From: Rubneribacter badeniensis
Lineage (GTDB): Bacteria; Actinomycetota; Coriobacteriia; Coriobacteriales; Eggerthellaceae
Direction of reading: 5' to 3'
Assembly: GCF_002899695.1 (NCBI RefSeq)
Contig: NZ_PPEL01000004.1
Span: 25,240-89,239 of the forward strand
Length of the DNA stretch: 64,000 nt
Part shown: piece after piece, positions 53,663 through 62,788 of the stretch
Numbering within the stretch: the stretch's first letter is position 1
Layout of the letters: each line of letters starts with the position of its first letter
Notes under the pieces: generated by a model
Databases searched by the model: none
Seen by the model: only the letters and a program-made list of their open reading frames with translations
Told to the model about the DNA's origin: nothing
Program-made: the position numbers and the translations under genes

Positions 53663-54331
53663 ATGGACGACGACAAGAGGAGCTGCGCGCAGTGCGGCGT
53701 GCTTCATTGCAGGCACTTGGACAGCGCGTGGCCCTCGTTCTGCATGACGACGCGCACGCCGCAGGAGGATTTCGACTACGCGCTCGGCCAGTACCGCGAC
53801 GATCCCGAGGCGTCGAGGATGTTCAGGGCCGCGGCCGAGATAGAGGGTCTGTACTACGGCCGTCTGACGCGGGTGGAGGAGGTGGTGCTGTTCGCGCAGA
53901 AGATCGGCGCGCGAAAGGTGGGCATCGCCACGTGCGTGGGCCTTATCCGCGAGTCGCAGACGTTCGCGAAGGTGCTGAGGGCGAAGGGGCTTGAGGACGT
54001 GTGCGCTGTCGCGTGCAAGGTGGGCGGTATCGACAAGGAGCAGGCGGGCATCCCCGACGACGTGAAGGTGCGTCCCGGCCAGCACGAATCGATGTGCAAC
54101 CCCATCGTGCAGGCGCGCATCCTCAACCGGGAGGGGACCGACCTCAACGTGATCGTGGGGCTGTGCGTCGGGCACGACACGCTGTTCATCAAGCATTCGG
54201 AGGCGCCGGTGACGTGCCTGATCGTCAAAGACCGCGTGCTGGCGCACAACCCCGCCGCGGCGCTGTACGCCTCCGGGTCGTACTACAAGCGCCTGCTGTC
54301 GCCCGAGACGGTGCCGCCGCGCTCGCGGTAG
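53663..54331 (+). CDS. DUF1847-domain protein
   Basis: 222 residues, cysteine-rich at the start (SCAQCGVLHCRH), then TRVEEVVLFAQKIGARKVGIATCVGLIRES, CAVACKVGGIDKEQAGI, CNPIVQARILN and NVIVGLCVGHDTLFIKHSEAPVTCLIVKDR (given in part). This is the DUF1847 pattern of anaerobes, probably a metal-binding protein. ATG 53663 follows GAAGGGAAGGG; ATG 53642 is a weaker alternative. Function unknown. Confidence 0.82.
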   Translation: MDDDKRSCAQCGVLHCRHLDSAWPSFCMTTRTPQEDFDYALGQYRDDPEASRMFRAAAEIEGLYYGRLTRVEEVVLFAQKIGARKVGIATCVGLIRESQTFAKVLRAKGLEDVCAVACKVGGIDKEQAGIPDDVKVRPGQHESMCNPIVQARILNREGTDLNVIVGLCVGHDTLFIKHSEAPVTCLIVKDRVLAHNPAAALYASGSYYKRLLSPETVPPRSR

Positions 54332-54346
54332 CGCGGCGCATGCGGG

Positions 54347-55080
54347 ATGCGGTCGCGCGATCGCAAGCAGGGGCCGGGCAAGGTGGAAGGCGAGGCGACG
54401 CACCCGCCCCGTCCTCCGCCGCTGTCGTTTTCGGCGCTGCTTTTGCTGGGTGCGGTCGTATGCCCCTTTCGCGATGCGGCGACGTCGGGGACGCTCCCCT
54501 GGGCGCTCTGTCCGATCATCTCGAGCCTTTTCGCTTGGCTGGTGCTTGCACCGCTTTTGCGGCGCGGAAGCGAAGGAGCGCTCCGCTCTTTTCTGTCGTT
54601 GAAAGTCTTCGTCGTTTCGGTTTGCTTGCGACAGTCAAAATGGCCGGAAGTGGCGGCGTGCTGGTGCTCGTGGGCGCTTGGGTGCCTTTGCCCTCGGTCG
54701 CCTACCTATGGTGCGTTTACCTGATTTTCAAGAGGCTCGCTGGTGCAAATTCAAGGTCGTGACGCTTTTCCTGCTGATGGCGATCTTCCTCTTGCGATCA
54801 GTTCTCCCTTTCAAGGCTCGTCTTTGGGTCGATGCTCGACGTTTGGGACGCTCTTTCCTTCGGGGTCGTCCTCGCAGGAGCCGCAGCGCTTTCCGTCTCC
54901 GATCGCCTTTGAGGGACGAAGAACGCGACAAGGCGGGGCGATGTCGCGCGTTGTCCGGCGGCGCGCCGGGGGCAAAGCTTGCCTGTCGCGCCGCTGCGTC
55001 AAAGTGGGATGCGGGGGTTTGGCTCGGTTTCATGGCGTTGGGGTCGATGGCTGTTTTCTTCTCCGCGCCCCTTTTTCCTA
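54347..55080 (+). pseudogene. Possible frame-shifted remnant of a polytopic membrane protein
   Basis: No single frame spans this region, but hydrophobic segments of membrane-helix type appear in turn in three frames: FSALLLLGAVVCPF and PIISSLFAWLVLAPLL (54430-54560), VLVLVGAWVPLPSVAYLWCVYLIF (54660-54730, in part), VTLFLLMAIFLLRSVLPF (54760-54815), ALSFGVVLAGAAALSVSDRL (54845-54910), and VWLGFMALGSMAVFFSAPLF (55015-55075). Three frame changes would be needed to join them. A decayed membrane protein gene is the simplest reading; the domain could be the N-terminal half of a LuxR-type protein, but no helix-turn-helix is seen. Confidence 0.3.
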
Positions 55081-55098
55081 GGAATGGCGGTGCGGGAT

Positions 55099-55107
55099 GG
55101 TAGAATG
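55099..55107 (+). promoter_or_regulatory. Extended -10 element of the surface-protein operon
   Basis: TGG followed by TAGAAT, about 25 bases before the first conserved part of the riboswitch. Confidence 0.45.
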
Positions 55108-55130
55108 CACCCGTACACCTATTGGCATGG

Positions 55131-55285
55131 ATGGTTGCGTCGGGCACGACGCGAGGCCGGGTTCGTCGGCCTTGGGGAAATGCGGGTGGGAATCCCGCGC
55201 TATACCAGTAACCGTAAACGCCGACGGAGGGGAGACCGCTTCGCCCATGCAGCGAGGTCCCGTTCGGACGAAGCGAAGTCGGAAT
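55131..55285 (+). promoter_or_regulatory. Probable cobalamin riboswitch
   Basis: The blocks expected of a B12 aptamer occur in order: GATGGTTGCG at the 5' side; GGGGAAATGCGGGTGGGAAT then CCCGCGC (the GGGAA...GGTG.GAAtCC core); ACCAGTAACCGTAAACG (the CCgC.ACtGTaA-like segment); and GAGGGGAGACCGCTTCG, comparable to the conserved AGGAGACCTGCC. The P7-type arm seems short or absent, as in some class II forms. It lies in the 220-base leader of the operon that begins at 55328. Confidence 0.7.
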
Positions 55286-55327
55286 GCCCATCCATCGCAT
55301 TCAGCCCTGGAAAGAGAGGTTCCGGCT

Positions 55328-58300
55328 ATGCTCGGTTCTTGCTTCGCACGTGATCGAGCCCGTTTCGATGTCCGAAAACGGGTGGATTTCCCTAAAAAGC
55401 TGGTGTCCATGCTCCTCGCCTTCGCGCTTGCCGTTTCTTTGGTGCCAAGTGCCGCCTGGGCCGAGGCGGTTGCGCCTGACGGCGACACGTCGTCGCACGC
55501 TTCCGCTGCGCCGGAGGCTTCCTCTGCGGATACGCGCGCCTCTACGGGAGGCGAAGCGCATCCTTCTGGAAAAGAGGTGGACGCGCCCGTCGAAGCCCCT
55601 GAGGCTTCCAGCATTTCCGACGCTTCCAGCGAAGAAACCGTCCCTTCCGTCGAATCGCCCGATCCGGATGAGATGGAGGGCGGATTTGCCGCCGTGGAGG
55701 GCTCCGCGTCGCCTGCGAGCGGGCCTGCGAAAGCCGCAGGAGTCACGTCGAGCAGCGTGGCGAAAATTCAGGACGAGCAGGATTCTGGCAGCGCGTATTC
55801 CCAGAAATCGGGTGCGCTTTCCGCAGGTGACACGCTCTGGGCGAACGTGTATGCGAGTTCGTACGGCTCGGTCATCCCGCACGAGGATTCGTGGATGTAC
55901 CAGTGGTACGCGGGCGGGAAATCCTCCGACAAAGACGACTACGCGCCCATCGAGGGTGCCGTGTCCCAAAGCCTTGAGATCACGGAGGATTTCGTCGCCC
56001 GGTACGCGGGCAAATATCTCGTCGTGAAGGTGGAGGTGGAAGGGCGCACGCTCTGGGCGCCGCTGGCCTCCTATGGCGATTCGATCAACCAGAACTACCT
56101 GCCCGGCCCCATCATGAAAGAGGGTCAGGCGGAGCTGTACTCCGTCGAGCTGGACAACGATGAGCCGAGTGTGGGGGACATCCTTGCCGCGACGGCGTAC
56201 ATTTCTTGGAACACGCCGGTCGGAGATGACGTCGATGTCAGCTACGCATGGGCCGTCGGCGATTCGCGCTCCGGCAGCTTCACGCCCCTTCCGGGCGAGA
56301 CTGGCAGCACGCTTGCGTTGACCGAGGAGCATCAGGGGAAGTACATCCAAGTCACGGCCAGCGCCGGAGTGAACGAGGAGAGCGCTGTCACATCCGAGGC
56401 CGTGATGGCCAAGGGCGCGGTGAAGCTTTCCGGGGTTGAGCTGGAGGAGCCCGCCTCGTTGGAGATCGGGCAGACGCTCGTCGCGAAAGCCTACAAGGGA
56501 AGCTCGTGGTCGCCCGAATACGTGACCGAAGGGGTGTCGTACACGTGGAAGTACGCTGATGGGGCGCCTGGCTACTCCTCGAACTGGACGGTCATCGAAG
56601 GGCAGAACTCCTCGACGTTCGTCGTGACCGACGAATACGTTGGAAAGTCCATCTCCGTGTCCGCATCCGCCGGAGCCAACACGGTCGATTTCGGCTACCC
56701 GTACGGCTACGGCCCGTTCAAGCTTGAAGGGCAGGTGGATATATATTCAGTTGCCATCAAGAATGACGCCACGGGGAATTCCGTTTTCTCAGTGGGGGAT
56801 ACGGCCCATGCCTATGCGCGGGAAAAGGGCGCTGCGACGGGCGTTTACGTCGATGCGTCGAAGCTGAATTTCCAATGGATGAAAAGCGCCGACGGTGAAG
56901 CGTTCGAGGATGTGCCGGGCGCGACGAGCGAGACGCTTGAACTCGATGGATCGTTCGAGGGGTGCTACCTCCGCTGCAAGGTGTCCTCCAAGATCGGAGA
57001 GAGCGAGTACGTGGGGAGGGTCACCCTTCCCGTTGCCGCCGCGGGCTCCATCAACATCACGTCCGTCACGCTGGACAAAACGGGCAAGGTGAGCGTCGGG
57101 GACACGCTGACGGCGACGGCGCGCGACGCGTCGGGAGACGTGACGGACAACGAGCGCGTGTCGTGGTCGTGGTACTGCGGCGATTCGGCCTATTCCACCG
57201 ACTGCAAGGTGGAAGGCGCGACGGGCAACACCCTCGTCATCACCGACGACCTTCTGGGCGCATACGTGGAGGTGCGCGCCGACGGCGGCTTCGGCGAGGA
57301 GGATTCCGCGGCGGCGGGCCCGGTCGTGGCGCCCGGCGCGGTGGAGCTGTACCAGGTGGAGGTGGACGGCGAGGCGCGCGTGGGCGCCACGCTTACGGCC
57401 ACGGCCTACAAGGAGAACTCCTACACCGAGGTGTCCGACGCCGACACGGTGGCCTACCAGTGGCAGTATGCGGAAAGCAGCACCACGAGCGATTCCGCGT
57501 TCTCGGACATCGAGGGCGCCACGGAGAGAACCTGCGTGGTGGGCGCCGACATGCAGGGCCGCTACCTGCGCGTGAAGGCGGTCAGCGACGGCACGGTGGT
57601 AAGCACCGAGAAGCCGTACTACGGCACCACGCAGCCGGTGGATCCGCTGGGGCCGGTGATGCTGGCGGGGCAGTACGCGCTTTCGAGCGTGAAGCTGTCC
57701 TCGTCGGGGCAGGGCATGCAGGTGGGCTCGGTCATCACGCCGAAAGCTCAGGTGAAGGACGGTTATCGGGAAGAGGACGCGCCCGCCGACGCGCAGTTGA
57801 CCTACACGTGGAAGGTGGCTGACAGCGCGGACGGCCCGTTCAGCGATCTGGACGGCGGGTACGACCCCGCGACGGGCGCGCTGTCGCTTGCCGACGATAT
57901 GCGGGGACGCTATCTGAAAGTGGAGGCGTCGGCGCTTGGCAACACCGTGTCGAGCGCGGCGTACCGCGTGGTGGGCGCCGGGGAATACGACCTTCTGCGC
58001 GTGACCACCACGCCCCAGATCAACAGCTCGCTCACGCAGCTGTTCACCGGCGACGAGGTGCGGGCGCGGGTGCAAGCGCGCAACCTCGAAAGCGAAAGCT
58101 ATGGCGACGACGTGACCGACGAGGTGACCGTCCAGTGGTATGCGGCCGACAGCGCGGACGGCCCGTTCCGCGAGCTTGAGGGCGCCGATGCCGCCGCGCT
58201 CGTCATTCCCGACGAGGCGGCGGGCACGTACCTGAAGGTGGTGGCGGAAAGCGGTGGCTCCGCGGTTGAGCTTGTGGCGGCGACCCCGGTCATCGACGCG

Positions 58301-61300
58301 GATTCCCTCGCCGGCATCGCGGCGAAGCTGCAGGACGAGGGTTGGCGGCCCGAGCCCGTGTTCGGCAGGGATACCAACGTGAACGACCTGCTTGCAGCCA
58401 AGTTGGCCGATATGGGCGCGAGCGGCGTGGAGGTGCGCACGACGGCGGTGGAGTTCGCTTCGACGCTCGATGCGGTGACGGTGGGCGTGTCCTGCGCCGA
58501 CGACGACACCAACGGCGCCATATCTTTCGCGAACTACCTGCCCGAAAAAGCGAGCGGGTGGATTTCCTCGCTCACGCTGCCCCGTTCCGCGGATATCGAG
58601 TTCTCGCTTTCCCGCGAGGGCGAGGGGTCGGTTTCGTACGAGCCGCAGTCGCGAACGGTGATTCCGTGGGACGAGGAGGCGGTCCGCGCCACGCTCGAAT
58701 CGGCGGCCGAGAACCTTGCCATCGCGTTCGCGGAGGGCGATTCGGCCGAGGCCGTCACGAAGGACGTGACGCTGCCCCACGAGATCAGCGGCGTTTCGTG
58801 GTCGAAGGTGAGCTGGGATTCCGAAAGCGACGCCGTTGAGGTCGAAGGGTACTCGTGGGACGACGAGAGTACGGGCCGGGTAACGCGTTCGGCGTTCGAT
58901 CAGCGGGCGACGCTCGTGGCGACCGTCGGATTCAGCGGATCGGACATCCCCGAGACGGTATGCGAGAAGCGGTTCGACCTCGTCATCAAGGGCGACCCCG
59001 AGCAGGTTGCGGCGGAGAAGCAGGAGCTGCAAAAGAAGGTTGATGCGGCGTTCGTGGCTGGCAACATCACGGAGCAGGGGACGGGCGCGGCGGTGGAGCT
59101 GGGCGCGGTGTCCGCCGATCTGCAGCTGCCCCGCACGCACGCGATCGGCATCGACGGCGCCGACTACACGGTGGAGTACACGGCTTCGAGCGACGCCCTT
59201 GTGCCGAACGGCTACGCAGCGCAGGTGTACCGCGGGCTTCCGGGCACGGAGCCGCAAACCGTCGAGCTGACGCTTACCGTCGCGAGCAAAGACAACCCCG
59301 CGGTGAGCGCCAGCAAGATGCTGCAGGTCACGGTGCTGCCGCTCACGGAAGAGGAGATCGAGGCCGAGGCGGCGCTGATGGAGGAGGCGAAGGCGCTCTT
59401 CTACGAGGGCATCGCCAACGGCCAGCCGCAGGATGCGGTGGCGGGCGACCTCCATGCGTTCCAGAAGGTCTACCGCGGCGAAGACGGCGCGGTGGCGTGG
59501 ACGTACGACCGCGGCGCCACCGACGCGGTGCGCGGCGGCATCGTGCCCACCGACATCGACCCCGCGCATCCCTCCGAGCAGTGGAACCTGTTCAGGTCGT
59601 CGAACGCGAGCGTGATCGCGCACGAGACGCTGCGCCTTGTGCAGCAGCCTAACTACAACACGCCCCTGACGGTGGAGGCGTGCCTGACGAGCGTGGGCTA
59701 CGCCCGCTACGCCGAGCGCTACGCGGACGACCCCACGTGGGGGGCGACGTTCGCCGCGCTGTCGCGCCAGAAGGTGAGCGCGCTGTTCACGGTGGCGGGC
59801 ACCACGGGCGAGGACGACCCGAACGCGGGGGAGGCGTTCGCCACCTCGGTGAAGGTGATCGGCAGGGATGGGGCGACGTTCATGCCGGCGGCCGAATTCA
59901 AGGCGACGGACGGGCAGACCGCGTGGGATGCCACCGTGGGCGCGTTCGCGCGCATGGGGTATGCCTACCGGGGAAGCGGCCTGCTGGTTTCGGTGACCGA
60001 TCCGGCGGGGAACACGCTCGGCGGGTCCTCGTCCGACTGGACGCTGTTCATCAACGGCGAGTACTCCCAACTCTACGCGCACAACTACTACCTTGAGCCG
60101 GGCGATGCGGTGACGTGGGTGTACGGCAGCGCGTCGCTTCCGTCGGGCGATGTGGAGGTCGATCCCGACGCGGTGCGGCCCGATTGGGAGGCGCAGTGGC
60201 CGGGGTACGGAAACTCCGGGGCCGGCAGCGCGGTCGTGGAGGCGCCCACGCCCACCGAGGGCGCCGAGGTGAAATGGGCGTTCGACTACAACGAGTACGC
60301 AGGGGCCGATCCTGCCGCAGGTTCGTTCGCTTCCGCCAGCGAGCCGCTCATCGCGGGCGGGCGGGTGTTCCTGGCGGTGAACGACCGGCTGGTGGCGCTC
60401 GATGCCGAAACGGGCGAGACGCTGGCGGAGGCGCAGCTGGCGGCCTCGGTGAGCTACACGAGCCGTCCGGTGTACGCGGATGGCGTGGTGGTGGTGGCGC
60501 TTGACGGCGGGCGCGTGCAGGCGCTCACGGCTGACGCGCTTGCCACTGTGTGGGTGACGGACGCGGTGAGCGACCTCGCGCAGTCGTCCTTCACGCTGTC
60601 GGTGCGCGACGGGTACGTGTACGTGGGCACGGTGGACGTGGCATCCGACGAGAATTGGAACACCGTCTACAACAACGGCACGTTCACGCGCATCAGCTTG
60701 GCGACCGGCGCCATATCGTGGCGGCACGTCGAGGCCGACGAGGGGTATTACTGGAGCGGGGCGGCGTTCGCGGGCGGGTTCGCGGTCGTGTCCACCAGCG
60801 CCGGCACGGTGCAGTCGTTCGATGTGGGGACGGGCGAGGTGGTGTCGAGCGTGGCGTTGGGCGCGATCGTGAACGCCGACTGCGTGGCATCTGCCGACGG
60901 CACGCAGGTATACGTGGTGTCGAACGACGGCATGCTGCATGTTCTGGGACTTTCCGCGAACGGCGCGCTTTCAAAGGAACGGGAGGTGGCGCTGGGCTTG
61001 GCTTCCAGCACGTGCGCGCCCACCGTTTGGGGCGATACGCTGTTCGTGGGCGGCGCCTTGGGCGAGGCGGAAGGTTTTGCGTCGGCGCTGGCAGTGGTGG
61101 ATCTCGCCACGATGGAGGTGCAGCTGGTGACGCGCGCCGACGGCGCGGCGCTGCCGACGGGCGGCATCAAGGGCGCGCCGCTCGTGTCGGTGCAGGATGG
61201 CGATACGTATGTGTACTTCACCTACAACTCCGCTGCGGGGAACTATCCCGACTACACCTCGGGCGGCGGCGTGTACGTGTACCGGGTGGGCGATGCGGAG

Positions 61301-61903
61301 GCGTCGCTTCTGTTCGACGCCACGGGCGAATACGCGAACTACTGCGATTCGCCGGTGATCGCCGATGAGCAGGGCAACCTGTACTACATCAACGATTCGG
61401 GGCATCTGATCGCGCTCAAGGCGGCGCAGCGGCAGCCGGAGCCGGATCCCGAGCCGGCCCCCCCCGTCCCGGAGCCGGAGCCCGTTCCGGAGCCGGGTCC
61501 TGCGCCGACGCCCGGTCCGCAACCCGGGCAGGACCCCCTGGCTCCCGGCGGGAAAACGCCCGCCGCGCCGAGTGCGCAGAGCCCCGCCGCGACCTCGACG
61601 GCCACGCCGGCGAAGGCCGATGCGGCTGATGGGGACGGCGCGGCCAACGAGGGTTCCGCTGACGACGATACGGCTGCCCGGGCCGTCGCGCCCTTGTCGG
61701 CGCGCTCGGGGGAAGCCGGCGATGATGCGGGTGAGCAGACCGAAGGCGCCGATGCTGACGATGCCGCCGCGGGGCTTTTCTCGGGCGCGCTGCCCGTGCT
61801 GCCCCTCGTCGGCCTCGCGGTGGGCGCGTGCGGCCTCGCGGGCGTGATCGTGTGGGCGGTGCGCTCGCGCCGCAAGGGCGAGGAGGATGGAGCGGGTCGA
61901 TGA
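55328..61903 (+). CDS. Giant cell-surface protein with Ig-like repeats, DUF4430 domain and PQQ-type beta-propeller
   Basis: 2191 residues. Residues 1-45 are a signal peptide (LLAFALAVSLVPSAAWA) after a long basic start. Eight repeats of about 85-100 residues (about 165-980) share W.Y-x-D-GxF-xxxxGA, a T/S-L-x-L-T-x-x-x-x-G-x-Y-L-x-V-x-A pattern. Atrophied Ig-like units follow (about 1068-1340), then a DUF4430 domain (about 1505-1605; DWTLFINGEYSQLYAHNYYL, GDAVTWVYG), related to the C-terminal domain of transcobalamin. A PQQ-like propeller (about 1648-2035; FLAVNDRLVALDAETGETLA), a Pro/Glu/Pro stalk, and a C-terminal membrane helix with an RSRRKG stop complete it. No LPXTG. AAAGAGAGG precedes ATG 55328. 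First gene of the riboswitch operon. Confidence 0.88.
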   Translation: MLGSCFARDRARFDVRKRVDFPKKLVSMLLAFALAVSLVPSAAWAEAVAPDGDTSSHASAAPEASSADTRASTGGEAHPSGKEVDAPVEAPEASSISDASSEETVPSVESPDPDEMEGGFAAVEGSASPASGPAKAAGVTSSSVAKIQDEQDSGSAYSQKSGALSAGDTLWANVYASSYGSVIPHEDSWMYQWYAGGKSSDKDDYAPIEGAVSQSLEITEDFVARYAGKYLVVKVEVEGRTLWAPLASYGDSINQNYLPGPIMKEGQAELYSVELDNDEPSVGDILAATAYISWNTPVGDDVDVSYAWAVGDSRSGSFTPLPGETGSTLALTEEHQGKYIQVTASAGVNEESAVTSEAVMAKGAVKLSGVELEEPASLEIGQTLVAKAYKGSSWSPEYVTEGVSYTWKYADGAPGYSSNWTVIEGQNSSTFVVTDEYVGKSISVSASAGANTVDFGYPYGYGPFKLEGQVDIYSVAIKNDATGNSVFSVGDTAHAYAREKGAATGVYVDASKLNFQWMKSADGEAFEDVPGATSETLELDGSFEGCYLRCKVSSKIGESEYVGRVTLPVAAAGSINITSVTLDKTGKVSVGDTLTATARDASGDVTDNERVSWSWYCGDSAYSTDCKVEGATGNTLVITDDLLGAYVEVRADGGFGEEDSAAAGPVVAPGAVELYQVEVDGEARVGATLTATAYKENSYTEVSDADTVAYQWQYAESSTTSDSAFSDIEGATERTCVVGADMQGRYLRVKAVSDGTVVSTEKPYYGTTQPVDPLGPVMLAGQYALSSVKLSSSGQGMQVGSVITPKAQVKDGYREEDAPADAQLTYTWKVADSADGPFSDLDGGYDPATGALSLADDMRGRYLKVEASALGNTVSSAAYRVVGAGEYDLLRVTTTPQINSSLTQLFTGDEVRARVQARNLESESYGDDVTDEVTVQWYAADSADGPFRELEGADAAALVIPDEAAGTYLKVVAESGGSAVELVAATPVIDADSLAGIAAKLQDEGWRPEPVFGRDTNVNDLLAAKLADMGASGVEVRTTAVEFASTLDAVTVGVSCADDDTNGAISFANYLPEKASGWISSLTLPRSADIEFSLSREGEGSVSYEPQSRTVIPWDEEAVRATLESAAENLAIAFAEGDSAEAVTKDVTLPHEISGVSWSKVSWDSESDAVEVEGYSWDDESTGRVTRSAFDQRATLVATVGFSGSDIPETVCEKRFDLVIKGDPEQVAAEKQELQKKVDAAFVAGNITEQGTGAAVELGAVSADLQLPRTHAIGIDGADYTVEYTASSDALVPNGYAAQVYRGLPGTEPQTVELTLTVASKDNPAVSASKMLQVTVLPLTEEEIEAEAALMEEAKALFYEGIANGQPQDAVAGDLHAFQKVYRGEDGAVAWTYDRGATDAVRGGIVPTDIDPAHPSEQWNLFRSSNASVIAHETLRLVQQPNYNTPLTVEACLTSVGYARYAERYADDPTWGATFAALSRQKVSALFTVAGTTGEDDPNAGEAFATSVKVIGRDGATFMPAAEFKATDGQTAWDATVGAFARMGYAYRGSGLLVSVTDPAGNTLGGSSSDWTLFINGEYSQLYAHNYYLEPGDAVTWVYGSASLPSGDVEVDPDAVRPDWEAQWPGYGNSGAGSAVVEAPTPTEGAEVKWAFDYNEYAGADPAAGSFASASEPLIAGGRVFLAVNDRLVALDAETGETLAEAQLAASVSYTSRPVYADGVVVVALDGGRVQALTADALATVWVTDAVSDLAQSSFTLSVRDGYVYVGTVDVASDENWNTVYNNGTFTRISLATGAISWRHVEADEGYYWSGAAFAGGFAVVSTSAGTVQSFDVGTGEVVSSVALGAIVNADCVASADGTQVYVVSNDGMLHVLGLSANGALSKEREVALGLASSTCAPTVWGDTLFVGGALGEAEGFASALAVVDLATMEVQLVTRADGAALPTGGIKGAPLVSVQDGDTYVYFTYNSAAGNYPDYTSGGGVYVYRVGDAEASLLFDATGEYANYCDSPVIADEQGNLYYINDSGHLIALKAAQRQPEPDPEPAPPVPEPEPVPEPGPAPTPGPQPGQDPLAPGGKTPAAPSAQSPAATSTATPAKADAADGDGAANEGSADDDTAARAVAPLSARSGEAGDDAGEQTEGADADDAAAGLFSGALPVLPLVGLAVGACGLAGVIVWAVRSRRKGEEDGAGR

Positions 61904-62769
61904 CGGACGAACGCAAGGATTCTGCCGCCGCGGCGGCGCTTTCGGTGGACGTTTCCGCTGCGGGCGCGCCGGATGACGGCGGTCGCGAGGGGGCGGCTTC
62001 CGCTTCTGCCGCGGGCGGGCGGCCTGCGAACCGTCGGGCGCGCCTCGTGGCCGCTGCGGTGGCGGCGGTGTCTGTGGTGCTCATCGGCGTGTCGGCGTTC
62101 GCGCTGTTCACGTCGATGGGGGGTGCGTTCGACCCTATCGACGCGCTGAAGACCACGGCTGATGCTCCCGAAAGCACGGTGGTCGCAGCTTCGGGGGGCG
62201 CTGACGCGGGCGATGTCGCGCCCGCTGATGCGGATGACGGGGTGGCGGCCGACGAGGATGCTGCCGCCGAGGAGCCGCAGCTGCACGACGTGGGGCAGGA
62301 CGGCGCATCCGCTTCCGATTCCGCGGCGGTGGGGTCGGGTGCTACGGCTTCCGGCTACGGCGGCGCGGCGGATTCGACCGCGAGTGTGGGCGGGGGCGGG
62401 GATGCGAGCGCGGACTCTTCCCCCGGCGCTTCCTCCGGCGCGGCCGACACCTCCCAGCAGCCCGATTCCATCACGGTGTCGGTGTCCATCGATTCCAGCG
62501 TCGTCGGGTCGCCCGTGTCGCTTTCCGCGCAGGTCACGCTGGCCTCCGGCGCGACGGTGTTCGACGCGCTGACGGCCACGGGCGTCGCTTACAGCGCAAG
62601 CTCCACCCTGTACGGCACCTACGTGGCGGCTATCGGCGGGCTCGCCGAGAAGCAGCACGGCGGGAAAAGCGGGTGGACGTACTATGTGAACGGCCAGTTC
62701 ATCAACACGGCGTGCAGCAACTACACGCTCTCGCCGGGCGATGCCGTGTCGTGGGTGTACGTCGTGTAG
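61900..62769 (+). CDS. Membrane-anchored DUF4430-domain protein
   Basis: 289 residues. A cytoplasmic N-terminus (about 45 residues) and one signal-anchor helix (RLVAAAVAAVSVVLIGVSAF) are followed by an Ala/Asp/Gly/Ser-rich linker of about 110 residues and a C-terminal DUF4430 domain (LASGATVFDALTATGVAYSA, GWTYYVNGQFINTACSNYTL, GDAVSWVYVV). The start overlaps the stop of the giant gene as ATGA, so the two are translationally coupled. Presumably a second, membrane-proximal ligand-binding partner. Confidence 0.88.
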   Translation: MTDERKDSAAAAALSVDVSAAGAPDDGGREGAASASAAGGRPANRRARLVAAAVAAVSVVLIGVSAFALFTSMGGAFDPIDALKTTADAPESTVVAASGGADAGDVAPADADDGVAADEDAAAEEPQLHDVGQDGASASDSAAVGSGATASGYGGAADSTASVGGGGDASADSSPGASSGAADTSQQPDSITVSVSIDSSVVGSPVSLSAQVTLASGATVFDALTATGVAYSASSTLYGTYVAAIGGLAEKQHGGKSGWTYYVNGQFINTACSNYTLSPGDAVSWVYVV

Positions 62770-62788
62770 GCTCGTCGGCTGGCGGCGC

